From assembly GCA_028824125.1 (NCBI GenBank), contig JAPPES010000094.1:62001-126000 (forward strand): a stretch of 64,000 nucleotides of DNA, in the 5' to 3' direction. The notes below the pieces were generated by a model. It ran no database searches and was not told the origin of the DNA. It saw only the letters and a list, made by a program, of their open reading frames with translations. This document shows, piece after piece, positions 52,375 to 60,903 of this stretch. The DNA comes from Candidatus Poribacteria bacterium (lineage in GTDB: Bacteria; Poribacteria; WGA-4E; WGA-3G). Each line of letters begins with the position of its first letter. Position 1 is the first letter of the stretch. Both the position numbers and the translations under genes were made by a program.

Positions 52375-52443
52375 TTAGCATACTGATATGAAAGCCTACA
52401 AAAATATCAGCATATCAGTATGCTAACATACTGGCATACTGAT
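52375..52443. promoter_or_regulatory. Perfect 16-bp inverted repeat with CATACTG iterations, possible centromere or operator
   Basis: TTAGCATACTGATATG (52375-52390) and CATATCAGTATGCTAA (52411-52426) are perfect complements with a 20-base spacer, followed by CATACTGG and GCATACTGAT. CATACTG/CAGTATG therefore recurs four times in 70 bases. The half-site CATATCAGTAT resembles CATATCGGTAT upstream of parA. This could be the site bound by the RHH protein. No gene overlaps it. Confidence 0.55.
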
Positions 52444-52466
52444 TTTGAAACCGGAGTCCCCACGCT

Positions 52467-52769
52467 TTACTGGTAAGCGGCTGCGTCTGCCTCGTATCCG
52501 TTTCCGTTTCGGATGTCCGAGCCCAGAAGTTTGTTGACCATTTTCCTGACGGCTTCCTTTGAAGCTTTACCGGTCCCAGTCACAGCACTTTTCACCTTTT
52601 GTAGTTTGGTATCAGTGTAGGTCAGCAAAGAACAATCGAAGCATGTAGCCAGCCCACCAGATGCACCACTTTGAAGCCACAAGATTGTTTTTAATGAAAT
52701 CCAGACGACAACACCTGTGCTGATAAAAGCAGATAAAGCACTTATTATAGCAGCATATTTTTCAATCAT
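52467..52769 (-). CDS. Small membrane-anchored protein
   Basis: ATG 52769 has AAAGGATAAATA upstream. The 100 residues have one N-terminal membrane segment (AAIISALSAFISTGVVVWISL) and a basic soluble part (KVKSAVTGTGKASKEAVRKM, GSDIRNGNGYEADAAAYQ). Family unknown. Divergent from the promoter at 52850. Confidence 0.5.
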   Translation of the reverse strand: MIEKYAAIISALSAFISTGVVVWISLKTILWLQSGASGGLATCFDCSLLTYTDTKLQKVKSAVTGTGKASKEAVRKMVNKLLGSDIRNGNGYEADAAAYQ

Positions 52770-52849
52770 TATTTATCCTTTCTGACTTTGGGGTCTTTTT
52801 TTAAAAATAAATGGGAGGTTAGAAACGTATAAAAGAAGGTAGATTATAG

Positions 52850-52878
52850 TTGAAATCAACCGAGAAATCAAGTATAAT
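52850..52878 (+). promoter_or_regulatory. Sigma70-type promoter
   Basis: TTGAAA (52850-52855), 17 bases, TATAAT (52873-52878). It lies 30 bases before the ATG of the gene at 52909. Confidence 0.7.
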
Positions 52879-52908
52879 CATAGTACACGAAAAATGAGGT
52901 GTGAAATT

Positions 52909-53349
52909 ATGAGCAAAGAAAAACGGTGTTTCATGCTAAAAAATGCAGATTCGGTGCGTCCGGGAATTGGGTACGTTGATGATACTGGTGTCTATTTCTC
53001 AGAGGTTTCAATCTCGCAAGCAAAGCGATATGAGAACCTGGATGATCTAATTATGCAGACTGGAGCATCAAGTTTTGAATGGCTGCCAACAATAGAGCCA
53101 CTGCCAGAAGAACTTTTAAATAAGAAACCGTACGGGCTGGAGGGGTTGACTCGCTCGGAAGGTATCATCTATTTAATGCTAAATCAGCGCGAATCAGCAA
53201 TGCGAGATGAGATTGTAGCGATGCTTTACTCCCTCGTCGGAACTGCTCCGTCCTCGTTTCACAAATTGATGTCGGAACTGCGAAAGAAGATGCCTAATAA
53301 CGAGAGCATTGAGTATAAAAATGGAGTTTATAAACTCATCAAAGATTAA
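52909..53349 (+). CDS. Protein with C-terminal OmpR-type winged helix
   Basis: ATG 52909 has GAGGTG upstream. It encodes 146 residues. The C-terminal 65 (EGLTRSEGIIYLMLNQRESAMRDEIVAMLYSLVGTA, FHKLMSELRKKMPNNESIEYKNGVYKLI) follow the trans_reg_C/OmpR winged-helix pattern: recognition helix before LRKK and a wing ending GVYKLI. The N-terminal half is not recognised. A transcriptional regulator of this mobile region is likely but unproven. Confidence 0.6.
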   Translation: MSKEKRCFMLKNADSVRPGIGYVDDTGVYFSEVSISQAKRYENLDDLIMQTGASSFEWLPTIEPLPEELLNKKPYGLEGLTRSEGIIYLMLNQRESAMRDEIVAMLYSLVGTAPSSFHKLMSELRKKMPNNESIEYKNGVYKLIKD

Positions 53350-53368
53350 TTTCTCAAGTGTTTTTTAC

Positions 53369-53398
53369 TTGACTTTGTTGTTTTATTTGTGGTATACT
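53369..53398 (+). promoter_or_regulatory. Sigma70-type promoter
   Basis: TTGACT (53369-53374), 18 bases, TATACT (53393-53398), 60 bases before the HTH gene at 53458. A very similar promoter (TTGACT-N17-TATCAT) lies at 60875. Confidence 0.7.
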
Positions 53399-53457
53399 TC
53401 TTGATAAGATATTTTTAATAGTTTTTACAATATATTTTTGATAGAGGTGTTCTTTTG

Positions 53458-53694
53458 ATGTCTCGCACAAAGCGTGTTCTGACCCCTAAAGAGAAGGCAC
53501 TGATCTATGTCAACATGAAAAAGAAAGTGCCGTTACGTGAAACTGCCGCGATGTTTGGTGTGTCGTATCCTACGATGCAAAAGTGGACGAACGAGGCGTG
53601 GGTAGATGAACTGGATATTGCTGTTGAGGCATTTGTGCATTCATATCTCTGTCGTGATGAGATTGAAGCGTTTGTAGCGGAGAAAATGACGTGA
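53458..53694 (+). CDS. Small HTH protein
   Basis: ATG 53458 has GAGGTG upstream. The 78 residues include VNMKKKVPLRETAAMFGVSYPTMQKWTNE, a helix-turn-helix of the resolvase/transposase or terminase-small-subunit type. No partner gene indicates a transposase, so it is probably a regulator or phage-type DNA-binding protein. Confidence 0.6.
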   Translation: MSRTKRVLTPKEKALIYVNMKKKVPLRETAAMFGVSYPTMQKWTNEAWVDELDIAVEAFVHSYLCRDEIEAFVAEKMT

Positions 53695-53704
53695 AAAAAG
53701 GGGT

Positions 53705-53735
53705 AGAGGCTACCCTGGTGATGGAGGTAGCCTCT
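53705..53735. terminator. Hairpin after HTH gene
   Basis: AGAGGCTACC (53705-53714) and GGTAGCCTCT (53726-53735) form a 10-bp stem right after the stop. It is flanked on the left by an A-run and not followed by a T-run. Confidence 0.6.
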
Positions 53736-53910
53736 AAACAAATAGTAGGATTCTACTGGGGAGTGGATCCAAGTATTTGATGCGTGGTGATAATACGCAT
53801 TTATAAGTATACCACAGATAAAATATGGTGTCAAGTAAAAAAATAGTATATTTTTTTCTGGTTGCGGATTCCCTGCCTTAGTGTCTCCTATACTTCTGAT
53901 AGGAGCGATT

Positions 53911-55161
53911 ATGCACCCTGTAACGATCGATAATTTGAAAAGGCTTGCAGTGCAACGAGGTGCTGTTGGCTTTGACTATTCTGTTAATCGCAGTGGCGAT
54001 ATTGACTGGTACCGGTTTCGGTTCGCTTTTGAAGACATAGAGCCGATAGTGATGGTAACTTCCAAGTTAGAAACTGGTATCAGTGAATCGGTTTTTGACA
54101 TAATTCCCTCACCAGAGGAATCGGCTGCTACCGAACCTATCCCCGTTTTCCTTGAACCTATCCTGTCTGAGTCTATTCCTGAACCTGTGCCTTTTGCGAA
54201 TATCCCACAGTCTATGCGTGCTATCCCTCGATGGTGTGTGTGGCAAAAGCATTCTGACGGACGGAAAATCCCGTATCAAGTACTACCCAATTCGGTGTGG
54301 TCGGGGCAGTATCGGTGTGAATCTGATAACCCCTCGATGTGGGTTTCGTTTGATGAGGCTTTGGAGTGCTACATGAAATCTAACGGTCACCTGGGTGGTT
54401 TATCTTTTGCCCTCGGTGATGGCTGGTGGGGTGTTGATTTTGACAAGGTGATTGTTGACGGCAAGATGCACCCACAAGTGAAGTCGTGGCTTGTGTTGCT
54501 TGGTGGGTATCAAGAGCTTTCCCAGTCTGAGCGAGGCAAGCATGTGGTTAATAATGGCGGTGTGCTGTCTAATGCGTTTCTCGGCACGGCTGAAACGGGT
54601 CGGCAGTTTAAAGGTATTCCCGCGGTGGGTATGGCAACCGAAGTCTATGATCGCCGGCGGTTTTTCTATCTGACAGGAAAAGGCGGTGGTGATCCGATCA
54701 AAAATCAGGCGGGGTTGTCAGCTCTGTGTGATGAGTTGCTGGCACTCAAGGCTGCGATGCAACCGAAACCTAAGCCCAAGCGTGAGTGGCCCAATTCCCC
54801 CGCATCGCGATCGGTAACGCTTTCTGATGATGCTGTGATCGAGAAGATCCGCTCGTCACGGCAAGCGTCAAAGTTTGAGGCGTTGTGGGCTGGACAGATT
54901 GGGGCGTATCCCTCGGCAAGTGAGGCAGATATGGCACTCACCAGTATCCTGATGTTCTGGTGTCAGAATGATACGACGCAAGTTGAACGGCTATTTGAAC
55001 GGTCTGGGCTTGCCAAGCGTGAGAAATGGGATCGTGAAGATTATCGTGAGAGAACACTTGCGAAAGCTGAAAGTGATTGGGTCTATACACCGCGGTTGCC
55101 AAACAACTATAGTCATGCAGCAGCGCGTGTACGTGGGAGGATTGGACCTGATGGCAAATAA
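53911..55161 (+). CDS. Primase (AEP / NrS-1-like) of a phage-plasmid replication module
   Basis: ATG 53911 has TAGGAG six bases upstream. It encodes 416 residues. IPQSMRAIPRWCVWQKHSDGRKIPYQV, then WVSFDEALECYMKSNGHLGGLSFALGDGWWGVDFDKV is the primase N-domain, with GVDFD as the catalytic DxD. SQSERGKHVV provides the conserved SxxGxH site. Such proteins make primers for a D5-like helicase. That helicase overlaps by 11 bases downstream and starts at 55151, as in P4-type modules. The C-terminal 110 residues (RSSRQASKFEALWAGQIGAY ...) are helical and typical of the primase-helicase linker. Confidence 0.85.
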   Translation: MHPVTIDNLKRLAVQRGAVGFDYSVNRSGDIDWYRFRFAFEDIEPIVMVTSKLETGISESVFDIIPSPEESAATEPIPVFLEPILSESIPEPVPFANIPQSMRAIPRWCVWQKHSDGRKIPYQVLPNSVWSGQYRCESDNPSMWVSFDEALECYMKSNGHLGGLSFALGDGWWGVDFDKVIVDGKMHPQVKSWLVLLGGYQELSQSERGKHVVNNGGVLSNAFLGTAETGRQFKGIPAVGMATEVYDRRRFFYLTGKGGGDPIKNQAGLSALCDELLALKAAMQPKPKPKREWPNSPASRSVTLSDDAVIEKIRSSRQASKFEALWAGQIGAYPSASEADMALTSILMFWCQNDTTQVERLFERSGLAKREKWDREDYRERTLAKAESDWVYTPRLPNNYSHAAARVRGRIGPDGK

Positions 55162-56638
55162 CATATTGACCATAGAGGAAGTCAAAGCAGCTGTAAAAGA
55201 GTATGCTGTTGACCCGTCATCTGAAAAACTTCAAGATGTATTGACTTGTGCTGCACCACTATCACCAGTGGAACGGGCTGAGATCGTCAATGACTTAGCG
55301 CGGTATGTGGCATTTCATGGTATGAACAAAACCGAGTTGAAGGCTGAACTCTCGCGCTTGCTTAACACAACAGATGAGGCAGATTTCTATGATGGTAATG
55401 TTCTAAAGCCATTGCGTGTCGTCAATGCCCTAATGGGTGAAAATCACTATCTCCATACTGTTGAAGATGGGCAATTACGTATCTATCGCGATGGTGTGTT
55501 CGCAGCAGATAAAACACGTCAAACGGCAAGGGAAATTATCTCGTTGTTAGATGATGATGTGATGTCTACGAATGTCAGCAACGTGTTGTCTTTGCTACAG
55601 GATATGACGACGGCATTATCGCCTATTCATACGGATTACGTGAATCTTGCGAATGGTCGCTGGTGTCTCAATGCTTGGGAGTTGCTTTCTCATCAGCCTA
55701 TTTATCGTTCTACTGTTCAGTTGCCTGTCAAGTATGACCCTGAAGCGAAATGCCCTGAATTTAGTAAGTGGCTGGCGAATGTGTTACCGAATCCAGACGA
55801 TCGCTTTCTACTGCTACAACTCTTTGGGTATTCCATGCTCCAAGATGTGAGGTTTGGTAAGATCGCTGTGCTTTACGGACCCACACATACTGGTAAATCT
55901 ACATGCTTGGACGTGTTGAAAGCATTTCTCGGTGTGGATAATGTCTCGGCACTTACACTGCATGCTTTGGATAACGAGGAACGCCGCTTTTCCCGGGCGG
56001 GTCTTGTCGGTAAACTGGCGAACTTGTCCGCGGACTTGTCCAGTAAGTATCTCGCTGGTGATTCTCAAATCAAGCAGATTACTGTTGGGGATCCGATGCA
56101 AGTGGAATTCAAAGGCGTTCAAAGTTTCACCTACTCACCGTTTGCTACGCTTTGGGCATCGTCAAATCAGTTGCCTGTGTCCCATGATCGGACGGACGCA
56201 TGGTATGAACGCCTGGTGATTATTCCATTTATGGAGCAACACAAGGGGAAGGCGGCAGATCGAAAGCTTCTTGAACGGTTGACACAACCGAGTGAACTCT
56301 CTGGTATACTCAATCTTGTGTTAGATGCGTTACAGGTGCTGCTTAATGAGAACGCATTCAAGGAGACGGATTCAACTCGGAAGATGTTGGAAATGTATAA
56401 GGAGCAGAATGATCACGTGGCACGTTTCTTGTCGGAGGAGTATCAACTCGTCAAGGATCAATACGTGTTAGAATATGATGTGTATAACCATTACAAAGAT
56501 TGGTGTGAAAATGGTGAGGGTATAAAGCCATTGTCAAAGACCAAGTTTCGAGATGGGGTAAGGATGTGGGGCGCGTCACGAGTGCGGAAAGGTTCATCTG
56601 ATCGATTTTTCGTGTTTGAGGGCATGCAAAATCTCTAA
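55151..56638 (+). CDS. D5/P4-type SF3 helicase
   Basis: ATG 55151 has GGGAGG upstream. It encodes 495 residues. The first half contains the D5_N region (DGVFAADKTRQTAREIISLL). The motor has Walker A LYGPTHTGKSTCLDVL, Walker B-like LVGKLANLSADLS, and FATLWASSNQLPVSHDRTDAWYERLVIIPF (sensor/motif C with N and arginine finger). The C-terminal part is a winged-helix-like tail (PLSKTKFRDGVRMWGASRVR). It unwinds the element's DNA for replication and partners the primase. Gene end is followed by an ACGTCAC repeat array. Confidence 0.9.
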   Translation: MANNILTIEEVKAAVKEYAVDPSSEKLQDVLTCAAPLSPVERAEIVNDLARYVAFHGMNKTELKAELSRLLNTTDEADFYDGNVLKPLRVVNALMGENHYLHTVEDGQLRIYRDGVFAADKTRQTAREIISLLDDDVMSTNVSNVLSLLQDMTTALSPIHTDYVNLANGRWCLNAWELLSHQPIYRSTVQLPVKYDPEAKCPEFSKWLANVLPNPDDRFLLLQLFGYSMLQDVRFGKIAVLYGPTHTGKSTCLDVLKAFLGVDNVSALTLHALDNEERRFSRAGLVGKLANLSADLSSKYLAGDSQIKQITVGDPMQVEFKGVQSFTYSPFATLWASSNQLPVSHDRTDAWYERLVIIPFMEQHKGKAADRKLLERLTQPSELSGILNLVLDALQVLLNENAFKETDSTRKMLEMYKEQNDHVARFLSEEYQLVKDQYVLEYDVYNHYKDWCENGEGIKPLSKTKFRDGVRMWGASRVRKGSSDRFFVFEGMQNL

Positions 56639-56801
56639 CGTCACAACTACGACACGAAAACGTCACGTTTTTTAAGTGCCACGAAAACGCGTAATCACTG
56701 GGTACGTCACAACGTCACAAACGTCACGGTTGCATAGTGGTCAAGTTGAAAAACATGCATGTGTGAAAATCTGATTTTTCAATTGTATTTTGCTGTGACG
56801 T
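56638..56801. repeat. ACGTCAC repeat array, origin candidate
   Basis: ACGTCAC occurs at 56638, 56660, 56704, 56712 and 56721, and inverted (GTGACGT) at 56795-56801: six copies in 165 bases, three of them 8 to 9 bases apart. It lies just after the helicase gene, without any gene of its own, in AT-rich surroundings. This resembles a cluster of initiator sites. Confidence 0.6.
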
Positions 56802-56830
56802 TCATAACGTTCTAACTGGAGGATATGAGG

Positions 56831-57079
56831 ATGTGTTTTGAGAAATCTTTTCTTACTGGGTATCTTGAGAGGCAGATTAGAAGGGTTATTCATGCGTGGA
56901 CGAAGGGCAGACTCTCGGAATTCGATGCGAAAATTGAGTGTTGTGATCTGATACTTGCATACTCGCCAAGAGGTCAAGTGTTTGACTGGGAAGATTATGT
57001 CCTTGCTCTGATGCGGCTTTTCAAGACCCAAAACTCTCGCACTCGCTTGTGCAATGATAGTCACGTTGGGTGTAAGTAA
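56831..57079 (+). CDS. Small uncharacterised protein
   Basis: ATG 56831 lies eight bases after GGAGG; ATG 56825 is too near. The 82 residues (MCFEKSFLTGYLERQIRRVI ... DWEDYVLALMRLFKTQ) are helical with several Cys. No family recognised. Confidence 0.5.
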   Translation: MCFEKSFLTGYLERQIRRVIHAWTKGRLSEFDAKIECCDLILAYSPRGQVFDWEDYVLALMRLFKTQNSRTRLCNDSHVGCK

Positions 57080-57090
57080 AAGGAGAAACG

Positions 57091-57354
57091 ATGTCTGAGA
57101 AAAAACGCCAAAATGATGTTTTTTCTTGTGTCAAGGGGGCGAAAACGATAGAATATTTCTATGTTTTGCGTCATGAATTCAAAGTGCTTCGACGTTTTGC
57201 TGAGTGGGTGATCCAGGAACATAACTGTGATTTTGGGACAAAAGTGGTGGATGTTTCTGCCTTGCCTGAGCCGGACAATGTTGACTGGGACGCTGAGGAT
57301 TTTGATCCATTTGGAACGGTTGGAGGTGCCGCGTGCGAAAGCGAATTGTGTTAG
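57091..57354 (+). CDS. Small acidic protein
   Basis: AAAAGGAGAAACG precedes ATG 57091. The 87 residues end in an acidic stretch (DNVDWDAEDFDPFGTVGGAA) that overlaps the ruvC start by 22 bases. The N-terminal half is basic and helical (RHEFKVLRRFAEWVIQEHN). The acidic end with Phe resembles SSB-tail peptides, but this is not evidence of function. Confidence 0.5.
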   Translation: MSEKKRQNDVFSCVKGAKTIEYFYVLRHEFKVLRRFAEWVIQEHNCDFGTKVVDVSALPEPDNVDWDAEDFDPFGTVGGAACESELC

Positions 57355-57802
57355 GCGTTGATCCCGGCATTGCGAATACAGGATTAGCGGTTGTAAGGGG
57401 TAAGGTCAATGGCTTCGATCTGCTCGGTAGTGAACTGGTGAGGTCTGATGCGAAAATGCCGAAAGCTGAACGGTTGCTACGCATTCACGAGGCTGTCTGT
57501 CGTTTGATAGACCTTTACCAAGTGTGGGCGGGTTGCTATTGAGCGGTGTTATCATAATAAGAATGTTTCGAGTAGTCAATCGACCGGTGCGTTTATCAGT
57601 GTGTGTATGGTTGCTGCTGCTTGTGAGGGTATCCCAGTGGTAGAAATCACGCCGCAGCGGGCGAAGGCTTCCACTGGGATCGGATTTCGATATGGTAAAG
57701 AGCAGGTTGTCAAGATGATGTCGAAAATACTTAAGCAAAAGGATCCTTTGCATCACCACTGCTGCGGTCGTGATTGCTGGTATACTTCGGGAACCACTGT
57801 AG
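57333..57802 (+). pseudogene. ruvC: Holliday junction resolvase gene with two frameshifts
   Basis: GTG 57333 begins RKRIVLGVDPGIANTGLAVV, the RuvC N-terminus with the first catalytic Asp. After RLIDLYQ the frame stops at 57542, but another frame continues VAIERCYHNKNVSSSQSTGA, GIPVVEITPQRAKAST and GKEQVVKMMSKILKQKD. A second shift near 57755 recovers TAAVVIAGILREPL and a stop. So the gene has lost frame twice and the DAAD-type final Asp motif is altered. Both ruvC copies in the window are therefore broken. Confidence 0.75.
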
Positions 57803-57996
57803 AAGGGGCAGCAAAAGGGCAAAAAGGGGCAAGTAAAATCTGCTTTTATGTTTTTTCTTTGTGATTGTGCTATGTAGGGCGAAAAACTTGTGCTATACTT
57901 GGTGTTCAATGGTTTTTCGCAGATTAAGTCGTTGAATTGAGTACTATACTATAGGGGTATTTTTTTATCTCTCTTGGTTTTTTTTTAGGGGTTGAG

Positions 57997-59085
57997 ATGT
58001 CGAAAATATTGGATCGCTCGATGTTAGAACAGATGCTTTTTCTTTTTCGCTTGGGTCTGAACTTAAAACAAGTCTCTCGTGTTGTTGGTATTGGATACCG
58101 GACTTTAAAAGGGTGGGTTTCTGATGCGAACCCTGCGGGCTTGGTCTTTGAACTTCAGCAGCGGTCGGGTCGGAAAAGGGGCGGTGAATTTGCATTTGTT
58201 GATATGGGTGTGGAACCGTTTATTTTTTCGTCTGCCACGCGGGGATCTTTCGACGAGACGATAAAAGAGAGAGTTGTTCGGGTTACTCCGGCACTTTGTA
58301 CTGAGATTGAAAGTGTTGACGCGTTGGCTGTTGATCTCTTTGGTGAATCTGATAAGGTTCTCAGGTCTGATATTACTGTCAAAAAGTATCCGCCGGACGG
58401 TGCGATCGCTTTGCGGCTTATGCTTTCGCTTGCGTCTTCAGATGATGACTCGGAAGGTTATGATGATATTCACTCGCTACGGCTTGTGGGTGTCTACTGG
58501 GATGGCAAGGGGGGTGCGTTTTTAGCCTCTACGTCACATCTCGAGCACACTTATACGGACGCGGGTGGCAAAAAGTGTAGTCTGTATGATGTGCCTGATG
58601 CGGGCCGGGTATACTATTATCGTGCAAGATCGCATGTCCCGGATGATTTTTTTCTTGATCGACACCGGACAAAAGAAGCATTAGAGATGACTTGGTTTAC
58701 CCGTGGTGTCTATAAGTCTGGTAGTGGTGAATCTGTATCATCTGGTGATACTTCTGATATTGATGTGATGGGTATGTTAGAAGAAGCCGCGTCAGCAACC
58801 TCGTTGGGTGACGGTGCCGAGGAAACGTTCAAGATCGTGTTGATTTCTCAAAACCGGGAGAAATATAAGTTGCCTCGGTCTGTTCTGTTAAAGTGTGAGA
58901 GAAGTAAGAAGCGTTTGCGTCCGGATGTGAACCTTGCATTGCGGCTGTCGAAGTTTCAAGGCAGCATTCGAAATGGCGGTGAGGAGCAGTCGGACAAAAG
59001 GGATTCTCGCGCTCTTACAAAGATGGTCAGAGAGTCGGATTGGCAGTTTGTTTATCAAAAGCATCCGCACCTGCCTCCTGTCTAA
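57997..59085 (+). CDS. Uncharacterised protein with N-terminal HTH
   Basis: This encodes 362 residues. AGGGGTTGAG precedes ATG 57997. Residues 8-45 (MLEQMLFLFRLGLNLKQVSRVVGIGYRTLKGWV) form an HTH. The rest (EIESVDALAVDLFGESDKVL ... NLALRLSKFQGSIRN) is mixed and Ser/Asp-rich, with no motif I know. TATACT near 57893 is a possible -10. Probably an accessory gene of the mobile region. Confidence 0.5.
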   Translation: MSKILDRSMLEQMLFLFRLGLNLKQVSRVVGIGYRTLKGWVSDANPAGLVFELQQRSGRKRGGEFAFVDMGVEPFIFSSATRGSFDETIKERVVRVTPALCTEIESVDALAVDLFGESDKVLRSDITVKKYPPDGAIALRLMLSLASSDDDSEGYDDIHSLRLVGVYWDGKGGAFLASTSHLEHTYTDAGGKKCSLYDVPDAGRVYYYRARSHVPDDFFLDRHRTKEALEMTWFTRGVYKSGSGESVSSGDTSDIDVMGMLEEAASATSLGDGAEETFKIVLISQNREKYKLPRSVLLKCERSKKRLRPDVNLALRLSKFQGSIRNGGEEQSDKRDSRALTKMVRESDWQFVYQKHPHLPPV

Positions 59086-59366
59086 TACGAAGCAAAATGA
59101 TGGTGATGCGCGAAGCGAAGCGGAGCGCATGCTGTTCGGTGTCTGGATGACTGACTGAAAACCTTTTGGGTGTTGGAAGCGTGGGAGTGGTGCGTATACC
59201 GAGCGAAAAATGTGTCTCCACGCTGGAACACACCCATATCATTTTCACGAGGACACCTTCGTGCAGATGCGAAAGCCTGCCTGTGCTGCGCTTGGCACGT
59301 TGCGTGTTTGCTGTGTGGGGTGGGTCTACCACTGGGACGAAGGAAGGAAGGGCGTGTAGGGCATTC
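59086..59366. other. Gene-free stretch
   Basis: About 280 bases, GC-rich, without a credible reading frame. It contains the palindromic patch GCGCGAAGCGAAGCGGAGCGC (59109-59129 in part). It leads into the terminator at 59371. Confidence 0.3.
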
Positions 59367-59906
59367 TCAGCTCGGAAGCGGCTCCGTGGTGACCGACACC
59401 CTCGAGCCGCTTCCGAGGTTTTCTGTTTTGTCATTTCTCATTAATTCGGTAGGTGATGGCGTTGTAGAGTGGGATGTACACTGGGGGCGCTGTGTGTGTC
59501 GGTACGTGTTTCCCAACGGCTTAATCTTCTTTCGGAGTGAGGACACAAACGAAGCAAGTGAGGTCTTTTTTGCCCCCCCCAACTGTGCAATCGCGGCTTC
59601 CAAAATTTCCAATCCAACGAGTTCCCCAAAGTTCGTCTGGGGCAGATTATAAACAAGATATTCACAGCGTCCGAGACTTTGACCAGCAATCGAGTACTGT
59701 TTATACCGGCGTACGTTTGTTGACTCGTTTACCCTTTGATACCGTTGGATTTTCCAAGATTTACCTTCAGGCAAACTCTCCAGAAGCCCGTCAAAAGAAT
59801 TTACATCTTTTCCGACACCTGCCCATTTGACATGAAAACCGCTATCATTTATATCAACATCTGCGATCAGTTTATTTTCTTCGTCAACAATACGATATTT
59901 TTTCAT
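59367..59906 (-). CDS. Uncharacterised protein
   Basis: ATG 59906 has GGAGGATATATTC upstream, so the start is secure. Residues 1-130 look coding (MKKYRIVDEENKLIADVDIN, YKQYSIAGQSLGRCEYLVYN, GELVGLEILEAAIAQLGGAKK). The final 45 residues are odd (TYRHTQRPQCTSHSTTPSPT) and overlap the hairpin at 59371-59417. An eight-C run at 59573-59580 lies in the gene, so a frameshift or early change of frame may have altered the tail. Family unknown. Confidence 0.5.
   Translation of the reverse strand: MKKYRIVDEENKLIADVDINDSGFHVKWAGVGKDVNSFDGLLESLPEGKSWKIQRYQRVNESTNVRRYKQYSIAGQSLGRCEYLVYNLPQTNFGELVGLEILEAAIAQLGGAKKTSLASFVSSLRKKIKPLGNTYRHTQRPQCTSHSTTPSPTELMRNDKTENLGSGSRVSVTTEPLPS
59371..59431 (+). terminator. 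Strong rho-independent terminator
   Basis: CTCGGAAGCGGCTC (59371-59384) and GAGCCGCTTCCGAG (59404-59417) form a perfect 14-bp stem, followed by GTTTTCTGTTTTG. It ends plus-strand transcription and overlaps the 3' end of the minus-strand gene. Confidence 0.8.
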
Positions 59907-59933
59907 GAATATATCCTCCAGTAAAAAGTTGAG

Positions 59934-60175
59934 ATTTCAGTCGCCCAGAGAGGATTTCCTTGGGAGAATGGATATGCTGAAAGGCTTATCCGCACACTCA
60001 AGGAAGAAGAAGTTCATCTCACACCTATGAGGACATTTACGAAGCGAAAGCCCGTATTGGGCATTTTATTACACAGATGTATCATCAGAAACGCCCGCAC
60101 TCAGCGTTAGGGTATTTGACACCTCTCGAATTTGAGCAAAAAACTTGTCTTAACTTTGCTGATTTTGTGGTCTGA
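59934..60175 (+). mobile_element. IS3-family transposase remnant
   Basis: The plus strand reads, without a start, ISVAQRGFPWENGYAERLIR, TLKEEEVHLT, then after one frameshift near 60030 YEDIYEAKARIGHFITQMYH, QKRPHSALGYLTPLEFEQKT and stop. This is the end of the DDE catalytic core (with its Glu in ENGYAERL). The last 80 bases recur at 25232. Only a fragment remains. Confidence 0.75.
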
Positions 60176-60455
60176 ATAAATGGTGGCACTACACAATCTT
60201 ATATTAGAGAGTGGTCTAAATTTCCGATGGCAGTACAATTGATTTGGGTTAGGTTATTTGAATTCCGTTTTTATCTTTTTATGATTTAGTGTCTTTGTTG
60301 TCAGAGATAACGCTAAATACCTATGTTTTAGTATGGGTCTACTATAAAAAGTGTGTGGGTAGGGTTTTCCGCAAACTGCTTTGACGCGTGCGTCGGCGGG
60401 GTGTTATTTGATTTCGGTTAAACCGCCCCTTATCTAACCAACTTAAACACTAAGA
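60176..60455. other. Gene-free stretch
   Basis: 280 bases of AT-rich sequence between the IS remnant and a kinase-like remnant. It begins with the IS end (TGGTGGCACT) seen near 25318. No gene or promoter is convincing. Confidence 0.3.
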
Positions 60456-60633
60456 TGTAGTTGTCCTGGTGACAGTTAATGAGGAGAATCGCGCCAAGCG
60501 GATGCAAGGACGCGGTGAACCTGTTACGGATTTATTGCACGTTTGATCTGATTGAAATTGACACCAGTTCTCTCAGTCTGGATGCTGTACTGGAAGCGGT
60601 TCTTGCTGCCGTGCACAGATCAGGAGCGTGTTA
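60456..60633 (+). pseudogene. C-terminal remnant of a P-loop kinase-like gene
   Basis: One frame reads VVVLVTVNEENRAKRMQGRG, EPVTDLLHV then stop. Another continues FDLIEIDTSSLSLDAVLEAV, LAAVHRSGAC and stop. Together they resemble the LID and final helix of nucleotide or small-molecule kinases (R..RM..RG, then EIDTS.LSL..V). A one-base shift and loss of the N-terminus make it a remnant. Its own terminator follows at 60652. Confidence 0.4.
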
Positions 60634-60651
60634 ACCAGTAACCTTAAACAG

Positions 60652-60686
60652 AGATGCCCCGATCCAAGTCGTCGGGGCATTTCATT
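60652..60686 (+). terminator. Terminator
   Basis: ATGCCCCGA (60652-60660) and TCGGGGCAT (60670-60678) pair perfectly and TTCATTTT follows. Confidence 0.75.
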
Positions 60687-60874
60687 TTAACCTATTCCTG
60701 GACTTTCTGCATCTGCAAACATGCAAACAAGCAGTTTACGCTCCAAATAGGTTGAGATAAGTAGATACCATTCGCGGGCAGCACCATTAAAAGCGTTCTT
60801 TTACGAAAAAATATCTAAGAAATTGGTATAAATTGCAAAATATGACCCGAAAAATCAAAAAACGACATTTTTTT

Positions 60875-60903
60875 TTGACTTTTGTTTATTTCTGTGGTAT
60901 CAT
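60875..60903 (+). promoter_or_regulatory. Sigma70-type promoter
   Basis: TTGACT (60875-60880), 17 bases, TATCAT (60898-60903), about 200 bases before the gene at 61102. The intervening leader contains an open frame without a ribosome site. Confidence 0.6.

Noticed and set aside
53881-53910. GTG 53881 as start of the primase gene
   Set aside because: ATG 53911 has TAGGAG at a normal distance, and the codons before it do not resemble the family.
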